From the NCBI GenBank assembly GCA_902763865.1, contig CACWTR010000009.1, forward strand, positions 39,244 to 103,243: a stretch of 64,000 bases of DNA. Direction: 5' to 3'. The position numbers were made by a program, and so were the translations under genes. Under the pieces are notes generated by a model. That model did not search any database. It had not been told where the DNA came from and saw only the letters and a list, made by a program, of their open reading frames with translations. Of the stretch, positions 32,512 through 41,510 are shown piece after piece (position 1 is the first letter of the stretch; each line of letters begins with the position of its first letter). This DNA comes from an uncultured Bacteroidales bacterium (GTDB lineage: Bacteria; Bacteroidota; Bacteroidia; Bacteroidales; Bacteroidaceae).

Positions 32512-35500
32512 TTACTTCCTGACAATCTTCTTGCCGCCAATGATGTTCACACCCTTCTGAGCCTTGCTCATGCGCTGGCCGAGCATGTTGTAGATGCCTG
32601 TCGAAGCGTTTGTGGTGTTGCTGTTGATTTCATCGGAAGCGATACCCTTGATGGCATCGATGTCGATCTCACCCTTGCCGTAGTACCTGAGGCGCCAGTT
32701 GTCAACTACACTCCAGTCGCCGGGAGTCCTTTCCTCGTAGAGGTCCTTGTAGATACCAATGCTGACGTGTCCGGGATCTTCCTCGGAGATGGTGAAGGGA
32801 AGCTGGTTCTTGTAGAGGCCGCAGGGGAAGTATTCTATGCCGGCCTGGTCTGTAGCGTTCAGAGGCTGGCCGCCGTAGGTGCCGGGTGTCTGCAAGCCCT
32901 GGTCAGCACCGTAGCCGATGCCGGGAACCTGGTTGGCCTCGATGTGGATGGGAGCGAGAGGAATGGTCTGCCAGCCGTTGTCCGTGTTGTAGGGATCGGA
33001 ATCAGCGCCGGCAAAGATGACGGCAAGCTGTGCTACAGGCTGGTTGGCAAGAACCTTAGCAACGTGGGTTGACTCGATGCCGTCGCGGTAGTAGCCCTGT
33101 ACTTCGAGCACATAAGTGCCTGCGGGCAGTGCATCCTCGCCTTCTTCGGGCCAGAGGTCCTGAGCGATGGTAAAGTCAGAAGAGTTGTAGGACTCGAAGA
33201 CGAAGTTGGCATGGTCCTCGCCGCGCCCGAGGACGCTGCCTTGGTTGAATATCCATTCATCGATGGACCAGCGCTGGTCGAAGCCGGGGTTCTGGATGAG
33301 GAACGTGAGGTCAGCGGGATTCTCTGCAGAGGCAGTCTTGATGAAGCCAAGCATCTCTTCGCGGCTGATGAACATCCACTGGTTGGTCTCCAGCTCAGGA
33401 GTCTTGCAGTCGGTATCGACCACATAGTAGGAGGGAGCATAGGCGTTGTCGCCGCTGCGCAGGCCGAGCAGCTTCTTGCCGCCGCCGACTTGAGTCTCGT
33501 TGCCTTCTTCGTCGGTAACGGTCTCAATGGGGAACGTCTGGCCGTACTGTGCGATGTTATATACGTTGGGCTTGCCTTCAACGGGGATGATTTCCCAGGT
33601 ATTGCCGGCCATCGGGCAGTCGATGTAACCGTTCCAGCCCATGAAGTCCATTGAACCGAGATCACCATTGGGACGGAAGGTCTCGATGTAGTATGCGCCT
33701 TCGATGTTCTCTTCGCCGACAACTTCGCCGTCTTCATTGGTGACGTCCTTCACGGCCTGAACGAGCATCATCGGGTTGGATGCGTATTCTATAACGAGGT
33801 GTGCGCCCCATGATTCACCGCCGCCGAGGAAGTTCTTGGCACCTACATTATATATATAGTACTTGGGAGTTCCTTCCCAGTAGCCAATCTCATTGAGGGT
33901 CACTGTCTGCGGAGCGGTGCCGACAAACTTCTCGGTGTGGCGCTCCATGGCTGTTGCCTTGCGTGCCTCGCGCAGAGGATTGATGTACTTGTTGATGTCG
34001 TTTGCTGTGGCGCAGGTGTCGAGGGCAGCGGCGGCATCGTCAAGTGCGGTGCCCCAGTAGCCCTTGTCTTCCATCTTGCGGCAGATGTCCCATGTGTCCT
34101 TGAGCGTCTTGACTGTGCTGCTGTAAGCGAAGATTTCGTTGATGCGAGTCCTCAGCTCTCTTGCATAGTTCCTCAGCTCTGCGGGGTCGTTCCTGTTCTC
34201 TTCGAAGTACTGGTTGGCCTCGTCGATGATGGCCTGTATGTCGGCTTTCATCCTGTTGGTCAGGAGCACGTCGCTCTTGGCGTATGCGATGGCGTCGTTG
34301 AAGAGCTTGACACACTCTTCGTAGTTCACCTCGGTGACGTTGATGCCGCAGTCGTAGAAGTAGCCGCCCCAGTTCTGCTGGATGTAGGTGGCGATGACGT
34401 TCTTGCCTACGTTGAGGTACTTGGCGGGGATGTGAACCTGTACGGGATTCTTGCCGCTGGTCCAGCCTACGTTCTTCTGCAGCAGGTGGCCGTTGACGTA
34501 TGTCTCGTAAACGTCGTCGTGGCAGACGTTGAGCTCGTAGGAGAGGCGGTCGTTGATCTTGTCGAGCTCGAAGTTGCGGCGAATCCAGTAGTTGGAGCTG
34601 TGGCCGGTTTCTTCGAGGATGCCGCTTGGCCAGATGCTCTGCTGCTCGGGCATGTAGCCTTCGCTGCCAGTGGGCATCATCTGGTCGTCCCACATGGAGT
34701 CGTCGAAGTCAGCCTGTGTCCAGGCCAGTGTCTCGACGCGACCGCTGATTTCGGGAGCAACTGATTCCTCGTAAACGACTTCTTCATAGTCGTAGGTTCC
34801 TTCTTCAATCTCTTCCGGTGTGGCATCTCTGTAGTCGCCTTGTCCGTCGTTGAGTTCCTGGTCCCAAGTGTAGTACTTGACGACGCGGTTCTTCATGTAG
34901 ATATAGTTGAAGTAGGGTGTGCCTGTCCAGAGGTCAACGGCATCTTCGCCTTCACCTTCTGTGACGTCAAGCAGTGACATTTCCTTGATGGTGACGTTGG
35001 CACCTGCCTCGCCGCCGCCGAAGTCGAAGACAACCTTGAAGTTGTTGACCTCCTGACCGAGGAAGTCAAACTCTACGAGTGTGCCCTCGTATTCCTTGCC
35101 TTCTTCGGGAGCTTCGATTTCCACTTCGTCATAGGCCAGTTCGATTTCGTCGTTGTCGTTGTCGGTGAGCTTGACGGTGACGTTCTTGAATGCCTTGTCG
35201 CTCTCGAGTCTGACGGAGAACTTGTAGTCGTTGCCCTCAACAATCTTGATGGGAGTCTTGAAGTGGAGCTGTTCGGCCCAGTAGCCGTCGGTGTCGTTCT
35301 CGGGGTCGCTGAAGCCGGGCATTGTGAAGGTATAGACATCGCCTTCCTGTGCCTCGAAGAGGGGCGACCAGGGGTGGTGCGGGTTGTTGCTGGGCGACTT
35401 TCCGTCGCGGTTGTAGCCGCCGGTGTTGTTGAAGAGGACTTTGCCTTCCCAGGGAGTGGTGAAGCCCATGTCGAGGCCGCCTTCCATCTTGGTGTAGAGT

Positions 35501-36210
35501 CCGCAGTCGGCAAAGGCGCCGCCCCAGTTCTGGTGAACGTGGAAGGCGATGACGTTCTCTTCGCCGCCCAGCTTGATGAGAGCCTTCTGCTCGTCGGTCA
35601 GCTGGATGTACTCGGCATTGTTCCATCCGTTGGCATAGTGTGTGTTGCCAGCATCATCGACCCATTCGCCTTCGTAGCCGGTGCGCTCGAAGACGAGTTC
35701 GCCGTTGATGTAGTACTCTGCGGGAGCGTCATCGTGGCCGCAAGCCAGATAGACGGGACCGGAGAGGAGCTGGTCGGTCGTGAAGATACGGCGCACGTAG
35801 ATGTCGGCCATGATGCTGCTGGTGGTCCACTTGTAGGAGGGACGTCCGTTGAAGGTGTCGTCGCTGCTGTAGGGTGCTGTGCGCTCTTCCCAGAGGATGG
35901 GTTCGAAGGTGTCGAGGTTGATGTCATCTTCCTTGGCACCCATGTCGAAGCCGGGCTCGAACCACTGCAGTCCGGCGGCGTCTTTGTTAGGAGTGAAGAC
36001 GTTCTGGTTGTAGTTGGGGTTGGTGTCGTTCCATTCCCCGTAAGCTACGCCTGTGTTGTACACCCAGGTCCAGGCTTTCCACTCGATGTCGCCGTCCCAA
36101 TAGGATGATGGCAACACGATTACGTTTGCACCGACGGGGGTCAGTCCGTCTGCTGCACTTGCCATCATCGAGAACAGCGCAGCCGCAAAGAGAAGTAATG
36201 ATTTCTTCAT
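32512..36210 (-). CDS. Large secreted protein with jelly-roll repeats and T9SS-type C-terminal tail
   Basis: 1232 residues from the Met at 36210. Signal peptide MKKSLLLFAAALFSMMASA. Two copies of a jelly-roll module: 'LACGHDDAPAEYYINGELVF...FHVHQNWGGAFADCGLYTK' (about 160-260) and 'NVCHDDVYETYVNGHLLQ...YIQQNWGGYFYDCGINV' (about 565-640). Between them is a carbohydrate-binding-like domain ending 'NFKVVFDFGGGEAGANVTIKEMSL'. The C-terminus, STGIYNMLGQRMSKAQKGVN followed by IIGGKKIVRK, matches the T9SS sorting signal common in Prevotella, so the protein is probably exported by the porP/gldK machinery. No catalytic domain recognised; a glycan-binding role is inferred from the GH neighbours. Confidence 0.85.
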   Translation of the reverse strand: MKKSLLLFAAALFSMMASAADGLTPVGANVIVLPSSYWDGDIEWKAWTWVYNTGVAYGEWNDTNPNYNQNVFTPNKDAAGLQWFEPGFDMGAKEDDINLDTFEPILWEERTAPYSSDDTFNGRPSYKWTTSSIMADIYVRRIFTTDQLLSGPVYLACGHDDAPAEYYINGELVFERTGYEGEWVDDAGNTHYANGWNNAEYIQLTDEQKALIKLGGEENVIAFHVHQNWGGAFADCGLYTKMEGGLDMGFTTPWEGKVLFNNTGGYNRDGKSPSNNPHHPWSPLFEAQEGDVYTFTMPGFSDPENDTDGYWAEQLHFKTPIKIVEGNDYKFSVRLESDKAFKNVTVKLTDNDNDEIELAYDEVEIEAPEEGKEYEGTLVEFDFLGQEVNNFKVVFDFGGGEAGANVTIKEMSLLDVTEGEGEDAVDLWTGTPYFNYIYMKNRVVKYYTWDQELNDGQGDYRDATPEEIEEGTYDYEEVVYEESVAPEISGRVETLAWTQADFDDSMWDDQMMPTGSEGYMPEQQSIWPSGILEETGHSSNYWIRRNFELDKINDRLSYELNVCHDDVYETYVNGHLLQKNVGWTSGKNPVQVHIPAKYLNVGKNVIATYIQQNWGGYFYDCGINVTEVNYEECVKLFNDAIAYAKSDVLLTNRMKADIQAIIDEANQYFEENRNDPAELRNYARELRTRINEIFAYSSTVKTLKDTWDICRKMEDKGYWGTALDDAAAALDTCATANDINKYINPLREARKATAMERHTEKFVGTAPQTVTLNEIGYWEGTPKYYIYNVGAKNFLGGGESWGAHLVIEYASNPMMLVQAVKDVTNEDGEVVGEENIEGAYYIETFRPNGDLGSMDFMGWNGYIDCPMAGNTWEIIPVEGKPNVYNIAQYGQTFPIETVTDEEGNETQVGGGKKLLGLRSGDNAYAPSYYVVDTDCKTPELETNQWMFISREEMLGFIKTASAENPADLTFLIQNPGFDQRWSIDEWIFNQGSVLGRGEDHANFVFESYNSSDFTIAQDLWPEEGEDALPAGTYVLEVQGYYRDGIESTHVAKVLANQPVAQLAVIFAGADSDPYNTDNGWQTIPLAPIHIEANQVPGIGYGADQGLQTPGTYGGQPLNATDQAGIEYFPCGLYKNQLPFTISEEDPGHVSIGIYKDLYEERTPGDWSVVDNWRLRYYGKGEIDIDAIKGIASDEINSNTTNASTGIYNMLGQRMSKAQKGVNIIGGKKIVRK

Positions 36211-36255
36211 GCTGTCTGTTTTTGAATTGTTAATACTTATTTGCCATTCTGCCCG

Positions 36256-36286
36256 CAAATTTACCAATTTTTCCTCTAAGTTCAAA
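36256..36286 (-). promoter_or_regulatory. Promoter of the T9SS-exported protein
   Basis: TAAATTTG (36263-36256) with TTTG 19 bp upstream (36286-36283). Confidence 0.8.
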
Positions 36287-36303
36287 ACAAAATTGCACAA
36301 AAG

Positions 36304-36335
36304 TTTGTTTTATTTAACATTAATTTTTAACTTTG
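36304..36335 (+). promoter_or_regulatory. Promoter of the MBL-fold hydrolase
   Basis: TTTG (36304-36307), 20-bp spacer, TAACTTTG (36328-36335); a full consensus match. Confidence 0.85.
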
Positions 36336-36358
36336 CAGGTAAATAAACAACAAGAAGG

Positions 36359-37162
36359 ATGAAATTCATATCACTTGGCTCGGGTAGCAGTGGCAATTGC
36401 TATCTCCTGCAGTCGGGCGAGACATCCATACTGCTTGATGCAGGCATCGGCATCCGTTCCCTGAAGAAACACCTCAGGGACATCGGGTTGAGCCTGGAAC
36501 AAGACATCGCGGCAGTATTCGTGACGCACGACCATGCCGACCACATCAAGGCAGTGGGGAGTCTTGCCAGTGACTGCGGAAAGTCCATCTATGCCACGCA
36601 CCTTGTGCACGAGGGTATTGCGTGCAACCGTTGCCTTCACATCCGGATACCGTCCGGTTGCGTAGCCTTCATCGAGAAGGGAGCGACGCTGGAGATGGGC
36701 AACTTCCGCATTACAGCATTCGACGTGCCGCACGACAGCCGCGACTGCGTGGGCTATGTCGTTGAGGCGGACGGCGTGCGCTTCTGCCTCATTACCGACG
36801 TGGGGCACATTACCGACACCATCCGCGAGCAGGTTGGGCTGGCGAACTACTTGGTGCTGGAGTCGAACCACGACGTCAACATGCTCTCGATGGGTAAGTA
36901 CTCGGCCTACCTGAAGGAGCGCATCAGCAGCGACAAGGGGCACCTGAGCAATGAGCAGGCTGCGGGTCTGCTGGCCGAGTATGCCACGCCGCAGCTCCGT
37001 CATGTCTGGCTTTGCCACCTGAGCGAAGAGAACAACCATCCCGAGCTTGCCCGCAAGACGGCAGAGGCTGTACTGCGTCGGCATGGCATCATTCCGGGGG
37101 TCGATTTCGGACTCGATGTGCTGAAGCGTAAAACGCCATCAGAGTTCTACACATTGAGCTAA
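36359..37162 (+). CDS. MBL-fold metallo-hydrolase (YycJ-like)
   Basis: 267 residues. Metallo-beta-lactamase fold with 'FISLGSGSSGNCYLLQSGETSILLDAGI' (YycJ/WalJ-type opening), metal motif 'VFVTHDHADHIKAV' (HxHxDH), 'FDVPHDSRDCVGYVV' (His ligand), 'LITDVGHI' (Asp ligand) and 'HVWLCHLSEENNHPELA'. In Firmicutes the homologue is linked to exonuclease activity and cell-wall/division control; in Bacteroidetes the role is not established. Stands alone, just upstream of the tRNA-Lys gene. Confidence 0.9.
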   Translation: MKFISLGSGSSGNCYLLQSGETSILLDAGIGIRSLKKHLRDIGLSLEQDIAAVFVTHDHADHIKAVGSLASDCGKSIYATHLVHEGIACNRCLHIRIPSGCVAFIEKGATLEMGNFRITAFDVPHDSRDCVGYVVEADGVRFCLITDVGHITDTIREQVGLANYLVLESNHDVNMLSMGKYSAYLKERISSDKGHLSNEQAAGLLAEYATPQLRHVWLCHLSEENNHPELARKTAEAVLRRHGIIPGVDFGLDVLKRKTPSEFYTLS

Positions 37163-37228
37163 AATGGTGCAGAATCGGGGCAATAAATGCCAAATCTGCC
37201 CCCACAAAGAAAAAAAACAGTAAAAACA

Positions 37229-37260
37229 TTTGGTGGTTTAAGGAAAAGTTCATACCTTTG
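37229..37260 (+). promoter_or_regulatory. Promoter of tRNA-Lys
   Basis: TTTG (37229-37232) and TACCTTTG (37253-37260) with a 20-bp spacer, 23 bp before the tRNA. Confidence 0.8.
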
Positions 37261-37283
37261 CACCGCAATTAAGCAAAACGGAT

Positions 37284-37356
37284 GCGTCCTTAGCTCAGTT
37301 GGTAGAGCAATTGACTCTTAATCAATGGGTCCAGGGTTCGAGCCCCTGAGGGCGTA
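37284..37356 (+). tRNA. tRNA-Lys (anticodon CTT)
   Basis: 73 nt cloverleaf: acceptor GCGTCCT/AGGGCGT with wobble pairs, D-arm GCTC-AGTTGGTA-GAGC, anticodon stem ATTGA/TCAAT with loop CTCTTAA (anticodon CTT), T-arm CAGGG-TTCGAGC-CCCTG, discriminator A. CCA is not encoded. It decodes AAG. Confidence 0.93.
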
Positions 37357-37361
37357 CAAAG

Positions 37362-37394
37362 AAAGGGATGAACAGGAAACGGTTCATCCCTTTT
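37362..37394 (+). terminator. Terminator after tRNA-Lys
   Basis: 12-bp stem AAAGGGATGAAC/GTTCATCCCTTT with T residues in the 3' arm, 6 bp after the tRNA. Confidence 0.75.
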
Positions 37395-37401
37395 ACGTTA
37401 A

Positions 37402-37556
37402 AACGGAAGTTAAATACGGAAGTTAAAATGGAAGTTAAAATGGAAGTTAAGCACTCCGTGCGGACAACACCTTTGATGCAGAAGCTACTGTCCGTGAGCG
37501 AAGCGAATTAACTTCCACGAGCGAAGCGAGTTTACTCCCGCTTTTACTTCCATGCT
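37402..37556. repeat. GGAAGTTAAA tandem units with inverted partner
   Basis: Four GGAAGTTAA(A) copies (about 37405-37450), then the opposite strand form TTAACTTCC at 37508-37516 and TTTTACTTCC near 37542-37551. GAGCGAAGCGA is also directly repeated (37496-37506, 37520-37530). Lies in the aspS leader region. Confidence 0.7.
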
Positions 37557-37578
37557 AACTCCATTAATATTATTTATA

Positions 37579-39366
37579 ATGTATAGAACAAAGACATGTG
37601 GCGAGCTTCGGCTTGCCAACGTAGGAGAGACAGTCACCGTGGCAGGCTGGGTGCAGAGTGTCCACAACCTGGGTGCGCTGACGTTTGTCGATTTGCGCGA
37701 CCGCTACGGTATTACGCAGCTTGCCTTCAACGAGGATGCTGCCGAGGAGCTGCGCCAGCAGGCCGGACGCCTGGGGCGCGAGTTCGTGGTGCAGGCCACG
37801 GGCACAGTGGCAGAGCGCTATTCCAAGAACAAGAACCTGCCGACGGGCGACATCGAGATTCTCGTCAGCGAACTCAACATCCTGAACGAGAGCCTGACGC
37901 CTCCTTTCACTATAGAGGAGGAGAGCGACGGCGGCGATGACATCCGCATGAAGTACCGCTACCTGGACCTTCGCCGTCCCTGTGTGCGGAAGAATCTGGA
38001 ACTGCGCCACAAGTTCGCCTTCGAGGTGCGGCGCTACCTGGACCAGCATGGTTTCCTGGAGATCGAGACGCCCGTGCTGGTGAACAGCACGCCGGAGGGC
38101 GCACGCGACTTCGTGGTGCCCAGCCGTATGAATCCCGGCCAGTTCTATGCCCTGCCGCAGAGCCCGCAGACGCTGAAGCAGCTGCTCATGGTCTCGGGCA
38201 TGGACCGCTACTTCCAAATCGTGAAGTGCTTCCGCGACGAGGACCTTCGTGCCGACCGCCAGCCTGAGTTTACGCAGATCGACTGCGAAATGTCGTTTGT
38301 GGAGCAGGAGGACATCCTGCAGATGTTCGAAGGCATGAGCCGCCACCTCTTCAAAACGCTGAAGGGCATCGACATTCCCGAACTGCCGCGCATGACGTGG
38401 GCCGACGCGATGAAGTACTACGGCAGCGACAAGCCCGACACGCGCTTCGGCATGAAGTTCGTGGAGCTGAAGAACCAGCAGCCCGACAATGCGTCGCGCG
38501 AGATGGTGGAGAGTATCTTCCCCCAGGGCTTCCAGGTGTTCGACGAGGCGGCCTACATCGGTGCCATCTGCTGCGAAGGGCAGGCCGCCTATACGCGCAA
38601 GCAGCTCGACCAGCTGACCGACTTCGTGAAGCGTCCGCAGGTGGGAGCCAAGGGACTCGTCTATGCCCGCGTGCAGGAGGACGGCAGCGTGAAGAGCTCC
38701 GTCGATAAGTTCTACGGCCCCGAGACGCTCGAGGTCCTCAAGGAGAAGATGAACGCCAAGGCCGGCGACCTCATCCTCATCCTCTGCGGCCCCGATGCCA
38801 TGAAGGTGCGTAAGCAGCTCAGCGAGCTTCGCCTGGAGATGGGCAGCCGCATGGGACTGCGCGACAAGAGCAAGTACTCGTGCCTGTGGGTCATCGACTT
38901 CCCGATGTACGAGTGGAGCGACGAGGAACAGCGTCTCATGGCGATGCACCATCCCTTCACGTCGCCCAAGCCCGAGGACATACCCCTGCTCGACACCGAC
39001 CCTGCCAGCGTCCGCGCCAATGCCTACGACATGGTGGTGAACGGCGTTGAGGTGGGCGGCGGCAGCATCCGTATCCACGACGCCAAGCTGCAACAGAAGA
39101 TATTCGAGATTTTGGGCTTCACGCCGGAACAGGCACAGCAGAAGTTCGGCTTCCTGATGAATGCCTTCAAGTACGGCGCACCCCCACACGGCGGACTGGC
39201 CTACGGCCTGGACCGCTTCGTGAGCCTCTTTGCCGAGCTCGACAGCATCCGCGACTGCATTGCCTTCCCCAAGAACAACAGCGGGCGCGACGTCATGCTG
39301 GATGCCCCCGGCCCCATCGACCAGCAGCAGCTCGACGAGCTCCGCATCACGGTGAAAGGCATTTAA
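37579..39366 (+). CDS. aspS: Aspartate--tRNA ligase
   Basis: 595 residues from the Met at 37579. N-terminal OB-fold anticodon-binding domain ('[32 protein letters not shown]'), class II motifs '[25 protein letters not shown]', '[47 protein letters not shown]' and motif 3 '[13 protein letters not shown]', plus the bacterial GAD insertion. It charges tRNA-Asp. The size and GAD domain are normal for bacterial AspRS; discriminating versus non-discriminating status cannot be read. Confidence 0.97.
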   Translation: MYRTKTCGELRLANVGETVTVAGWVQSVHNLGALTFVDLRDRYGITQLAFNEDAAEELRQQAGRLGREFVVQATGTVAERYSKNKNLPTGDIEILVSELNILNESLTPPFTIEEESDGGDDIRMKYRYLDLRRPCVRKNLELRHKFAFEVRRYLDQHGFLEIETPVLVNSTPEGARDFVVPSRMNPGQFYALPQSPQTLKQLLMVSGMDRYFQIVKCFRDEDLRADRQPEFTQIDCEMSFVEQEDILQMFEGMSRHLFKTLKGIDIPELPRMTWADAMKYYGSDKPDTRFGMKFVELKNQQPDNASREMVESIFPQGFQVFDEAAYIGAICCEGQAAYTRKQLDQLTDFVKRPQVGAKGLVYARVQEDGSVKSSVDKFYGPETLEVLKEKMNAKAGDLILILCGPDAMKVRKQLSELRLEMGSRMGLRDKSKYSCLWVIDFPMYEWSDEEQRLMAMHHPFTSPKPEDIPLLDTDPASVRANAYDMVVNGVEVGGGSIRIHDAKLQQKIFEILGFTPEQAQQKFGFLMNAFKYGAPPHGGLAYGLDRFVSLFAELDSIRDCIAFPKNNSGRDVMLDAPGPIDQQQLDELRITVKGI

Positions 39367-39393
39367 GCCCACAGGAAAGACAGCTTTTTGATA

Positions 39394-39484
39394 TAACCAC
39401 GAATTGCACGAATTACACGAATTTATTATTAACAGCCAACCAGCAGTTGATAAATTCGTGTAATTCGTGCAATTCGTGGTTAAA
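39394..39484. repeat. ACGAATT hairpin element, copy B
   Basis: Perfect 30-bp inverted repeat: the left arm begins ACCACGAATTGCACGAATTA and the right arm is its exact reverse complement, around a loop of about 28 bp. The loop, read on the opposite strand, resembles that of copy A (both start TCAACTGC). Confidence 0.92.
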
Positions 39485-39694
39485 AGCTATTGGTTGTTAA
39501 TTACGACGCATTCTCTTTCTTGTTTCCGGCAAGGGGTGGCGGCGGGGGCTGGGACCTGCACCTAGGACGATGCTTGACAAATGTCGGTACTTCGCGGGGA
39601 ATTGTGTCAATATGTCATTTTTGCACACTGCGGAAAAAGGTGAAAAACGGGGGTTCAACGTGTAGTTTTACCCATCGCGACACGTCGCCTCAGT

Positions 39695-39738
39695 CATAAG
39701 CTCACGTCCCGTTGGCCATAAGCTCACGACGTGTTTCG
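39695..39738. repeat. 22-bp direct repeat
   Basis: CATAAGCTCACG at 39695-39706 and 39717-39728, exactly 22 bp apart, followed by GACGTGTTTCGG and CGACGCGTTTCG. The flanks resemble the outer flanks of the 21-bp arrays. Confidence 0.6.
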
Positions 39739-40022
39739 GGAATCGACGCGTTTCGTCCAACCGATGCATCGCGCCGAAAAGTGTGCAAAAACGGCAAGAA
39801 ACGGTCAGTTTTGCAATGTGGAGCTGCCAAAACGACGTGAACAGAAAGGCCGATACATCTTTTTCTGAGATTACAAGAATCTGTAATTGAGAATGTTGGG
39901 AAACGACTTTCGTTCTGAGCGATTATTTCCCCTTTGGGGCGGAAAAGTGCGTCCAAAGGGGAAAAAGTCGATTCTGACGAACCTGCGGAAAATGGGTGTG
40001 TAAGCAAAAGAGGGTGTTTTGC

Positions 40023-41510
40023 TTACATATTGTCAGGCTGGCATGAGTCGGTGGTGGCCGATGCCTTTTTCTTCATCTGCGGTGCCTTGCTGAGCCAGCT
40101 GTCCGTGAAGAACCTGACGAGGAAGATGATGCCGCGGAAACACAGCTCAGTAGCCATAGCAATCCATACGCCCCGCAATCCCATCGACGAGGCAAGCATG
40201 GCGGCCAGGACGATGCGCACCAGCCAGATGCTCGAGAGGTTCATGGCGCAGGGAACGAGCGTGTCGCGGGCTCCGACGAAGATGCCGTAGCAGACGATGC
40301 TGGCGGCAAACATCGGTTCGGCAAACGCCTCGATGCGAAGAATCTGGACCGTCAGCTTCTGCACGTCGATGTCGGGCGTCATGACCGAGAGCAAGGCGGG
40401 CGAGCAACAGTACATGACGACGGCCATCAGCGTCATCATCCCTATGCCCATGCCGAGCGTGATGCGTCCGAAGCTGCGTGCCAGGAAGCGCCGGCCTGCC
40501 CCCAGGCTCTGCCCGACCAGCGTAGTGGCAGCGTCCGAGATGCCGTAGCCCGGCATGTAGCAGAGCGCTTCAACCGTAATGCCGAAGCTGTTGGCGGCAA
40601 TCGCCACCGTGCCGAGCGGCGCAACGATAATCGTGCTGACTATCTGGGCTCCGCACAGGATGACGTGTTCCACGGCTATGGGGGCGGAGATGTGGAAGCT
40701 CTCGCGCAGCGTGTTCCGCTGAGGAATGAAGGTGCCGCTGTCCTGTCGCAGGGAGAGTTCCTTGCTGCGTACCACCGTGAAGTAGCACATCAGGCCCGAG
40801 CAGATGACGAAAGCCAGGGCCGTGCCCAGCACAGCGCCCACCACGCCGAGTCCTGCGCCGGGAATGGTCATTGAACATTGAACATCGGACATTGACCATT
40901 GATAGGTGCGGGTGGGGAAGATGAGCAGCCAGTTGAACACCACGTCGAGCAGGCACATCGCAATGTTCAGGATGCTGGGGACGTGCATGTTGCCGCTGCA
41001 GCGGAGCATGCCTGCACAGAGCGAGTTCAGCATCGAGAAGGGCAGGCACATGGAGAAGAACATGAAGTAGAGCGAAGCATCGTGGCAGATGTCCTCGCCT
41101 CCGCCCAACCAGTGCGGCAGGTAGCTGCTCACGCTCACGCCGATGCAGCTCAACATCAGCGCAAACAGAATGCAGGAAAGGAAGCTTTGCCTGAGCACCT
41201 GTCGCGCTCCGGCAAAGTCGTTGGCTCCAATCTTGTGCGCCACCTGCACGTAGAAACCTACGCTGACCGCGGCGCACAGGCTGCCGAAGAGCCAGATGCT
41301 GGTGCTGACCAGTCCGATGCTCGCACTGGCGTGGGCGCCAAGGCTGCCCACCATAGCTGCATCGATGTACTGCATCAGGATGTGCACCATCTGGGCCAGC
41401 ATGCTGGGAAAACTCAACAAGGCGGTAAGCTTGACCTGGGAAATCCAGTCAAGCTTGCCGCCTTCTCGTATGAGCGAGAGCAGTTGGTCCTTACTCTGCG
41501 TGTAGTTCAT
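40023..41510 (-). CDS. MATE-family efflux transporter
   Basis: 495 residues with about twelve membrane helices in two similar halves ('LLSFPSMLAQMVHILMQYIDAAMVGSLGAHASASIGLV' and 'SAPIAVEHVILCGAQIVSTIIVAPLGTVAIAANSFGI', the paired MATE openings). It exports cationic drugs or metabolites using Na+ or H+; the substrate is unknown. The start overlaps the end of the DUF3737 gene by 20 bp, implying coupled translation. Confidence 0.92.
   Translation of the reverse strand: MNYTQSKDQLLSLIREGGKLDWISQVKLTALLSFPSMLAQMVHILMQYIDAAMVGSLGAHASASIGLVSTSIWLFGSLCAAVSVGFYVQVAHKIGANDFAGARQVLRQSFLSCILFALMLSCIGVSVSSYLPHWLGGGEDICHDASLYFMFFSMCLPFSMLNSLCAGMLRCSGNMHVPSILNIAMCLLDVVFNWLLIFPTRTYQWSMSDVQCSMTIPGAGLGVVGAVLGTALAFVICSGLMCYFTVVRSKELSLRQDSGTFIPQRNTLRESFHISAPIAVEHVILCGAQIVSTIIVAPLGTVAIAANSFGITVEALCYMPGYGISDAATTLVGQSLGAGRRFLARSFGRITLGMGIGMMTLMAVVMYCCSPALLSVMTPDIDVQKLTVQILRIEAFAEPMFAASIVCYGIFVGARDTLVPCAMNLSSIWLVRIVLAAMLASSMGLRGVWIAMATELCFRGIIFLVRFFTDSWLSKAPQMKKKASATTDSCQPDNM

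Larger units (their letters stand above)
39367..40022. other. Long gene-free region between aspS and the MATE gene
   Basis: 656 bp without a credible gene. Contents: ACGAATT hairpin element copy B (39394-39484), a 12-bp inverted repeat TTTTTGCACACT (39618-39629) with AGTGTGCAAAAA (39780-39791), a 22-bp direct repeat (39695-39728), and a CCTTTGG/CCAAAGG palindromic pair near 39930-39960. No tRNA or known ncRNA fold was recognised. Confidence 0.6.

Noticed and set aside
27629-36210. Typical SusC/SusD polysaccharide utilisation locus
   Set aside because: No SusC- or SusD-like gene is present; the TonB receptor at 22966 lacks the SusC N-terminal extension and is on the other strand with an AraC gene.
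37570-39372. Long open frame opposite aspS
   Set aside because: GC-rich coding DNA gives long mirror frames; the 600-codon frame has His/Leu/Val-biased composition and no domain, while AspRS motifs are unambiguous.
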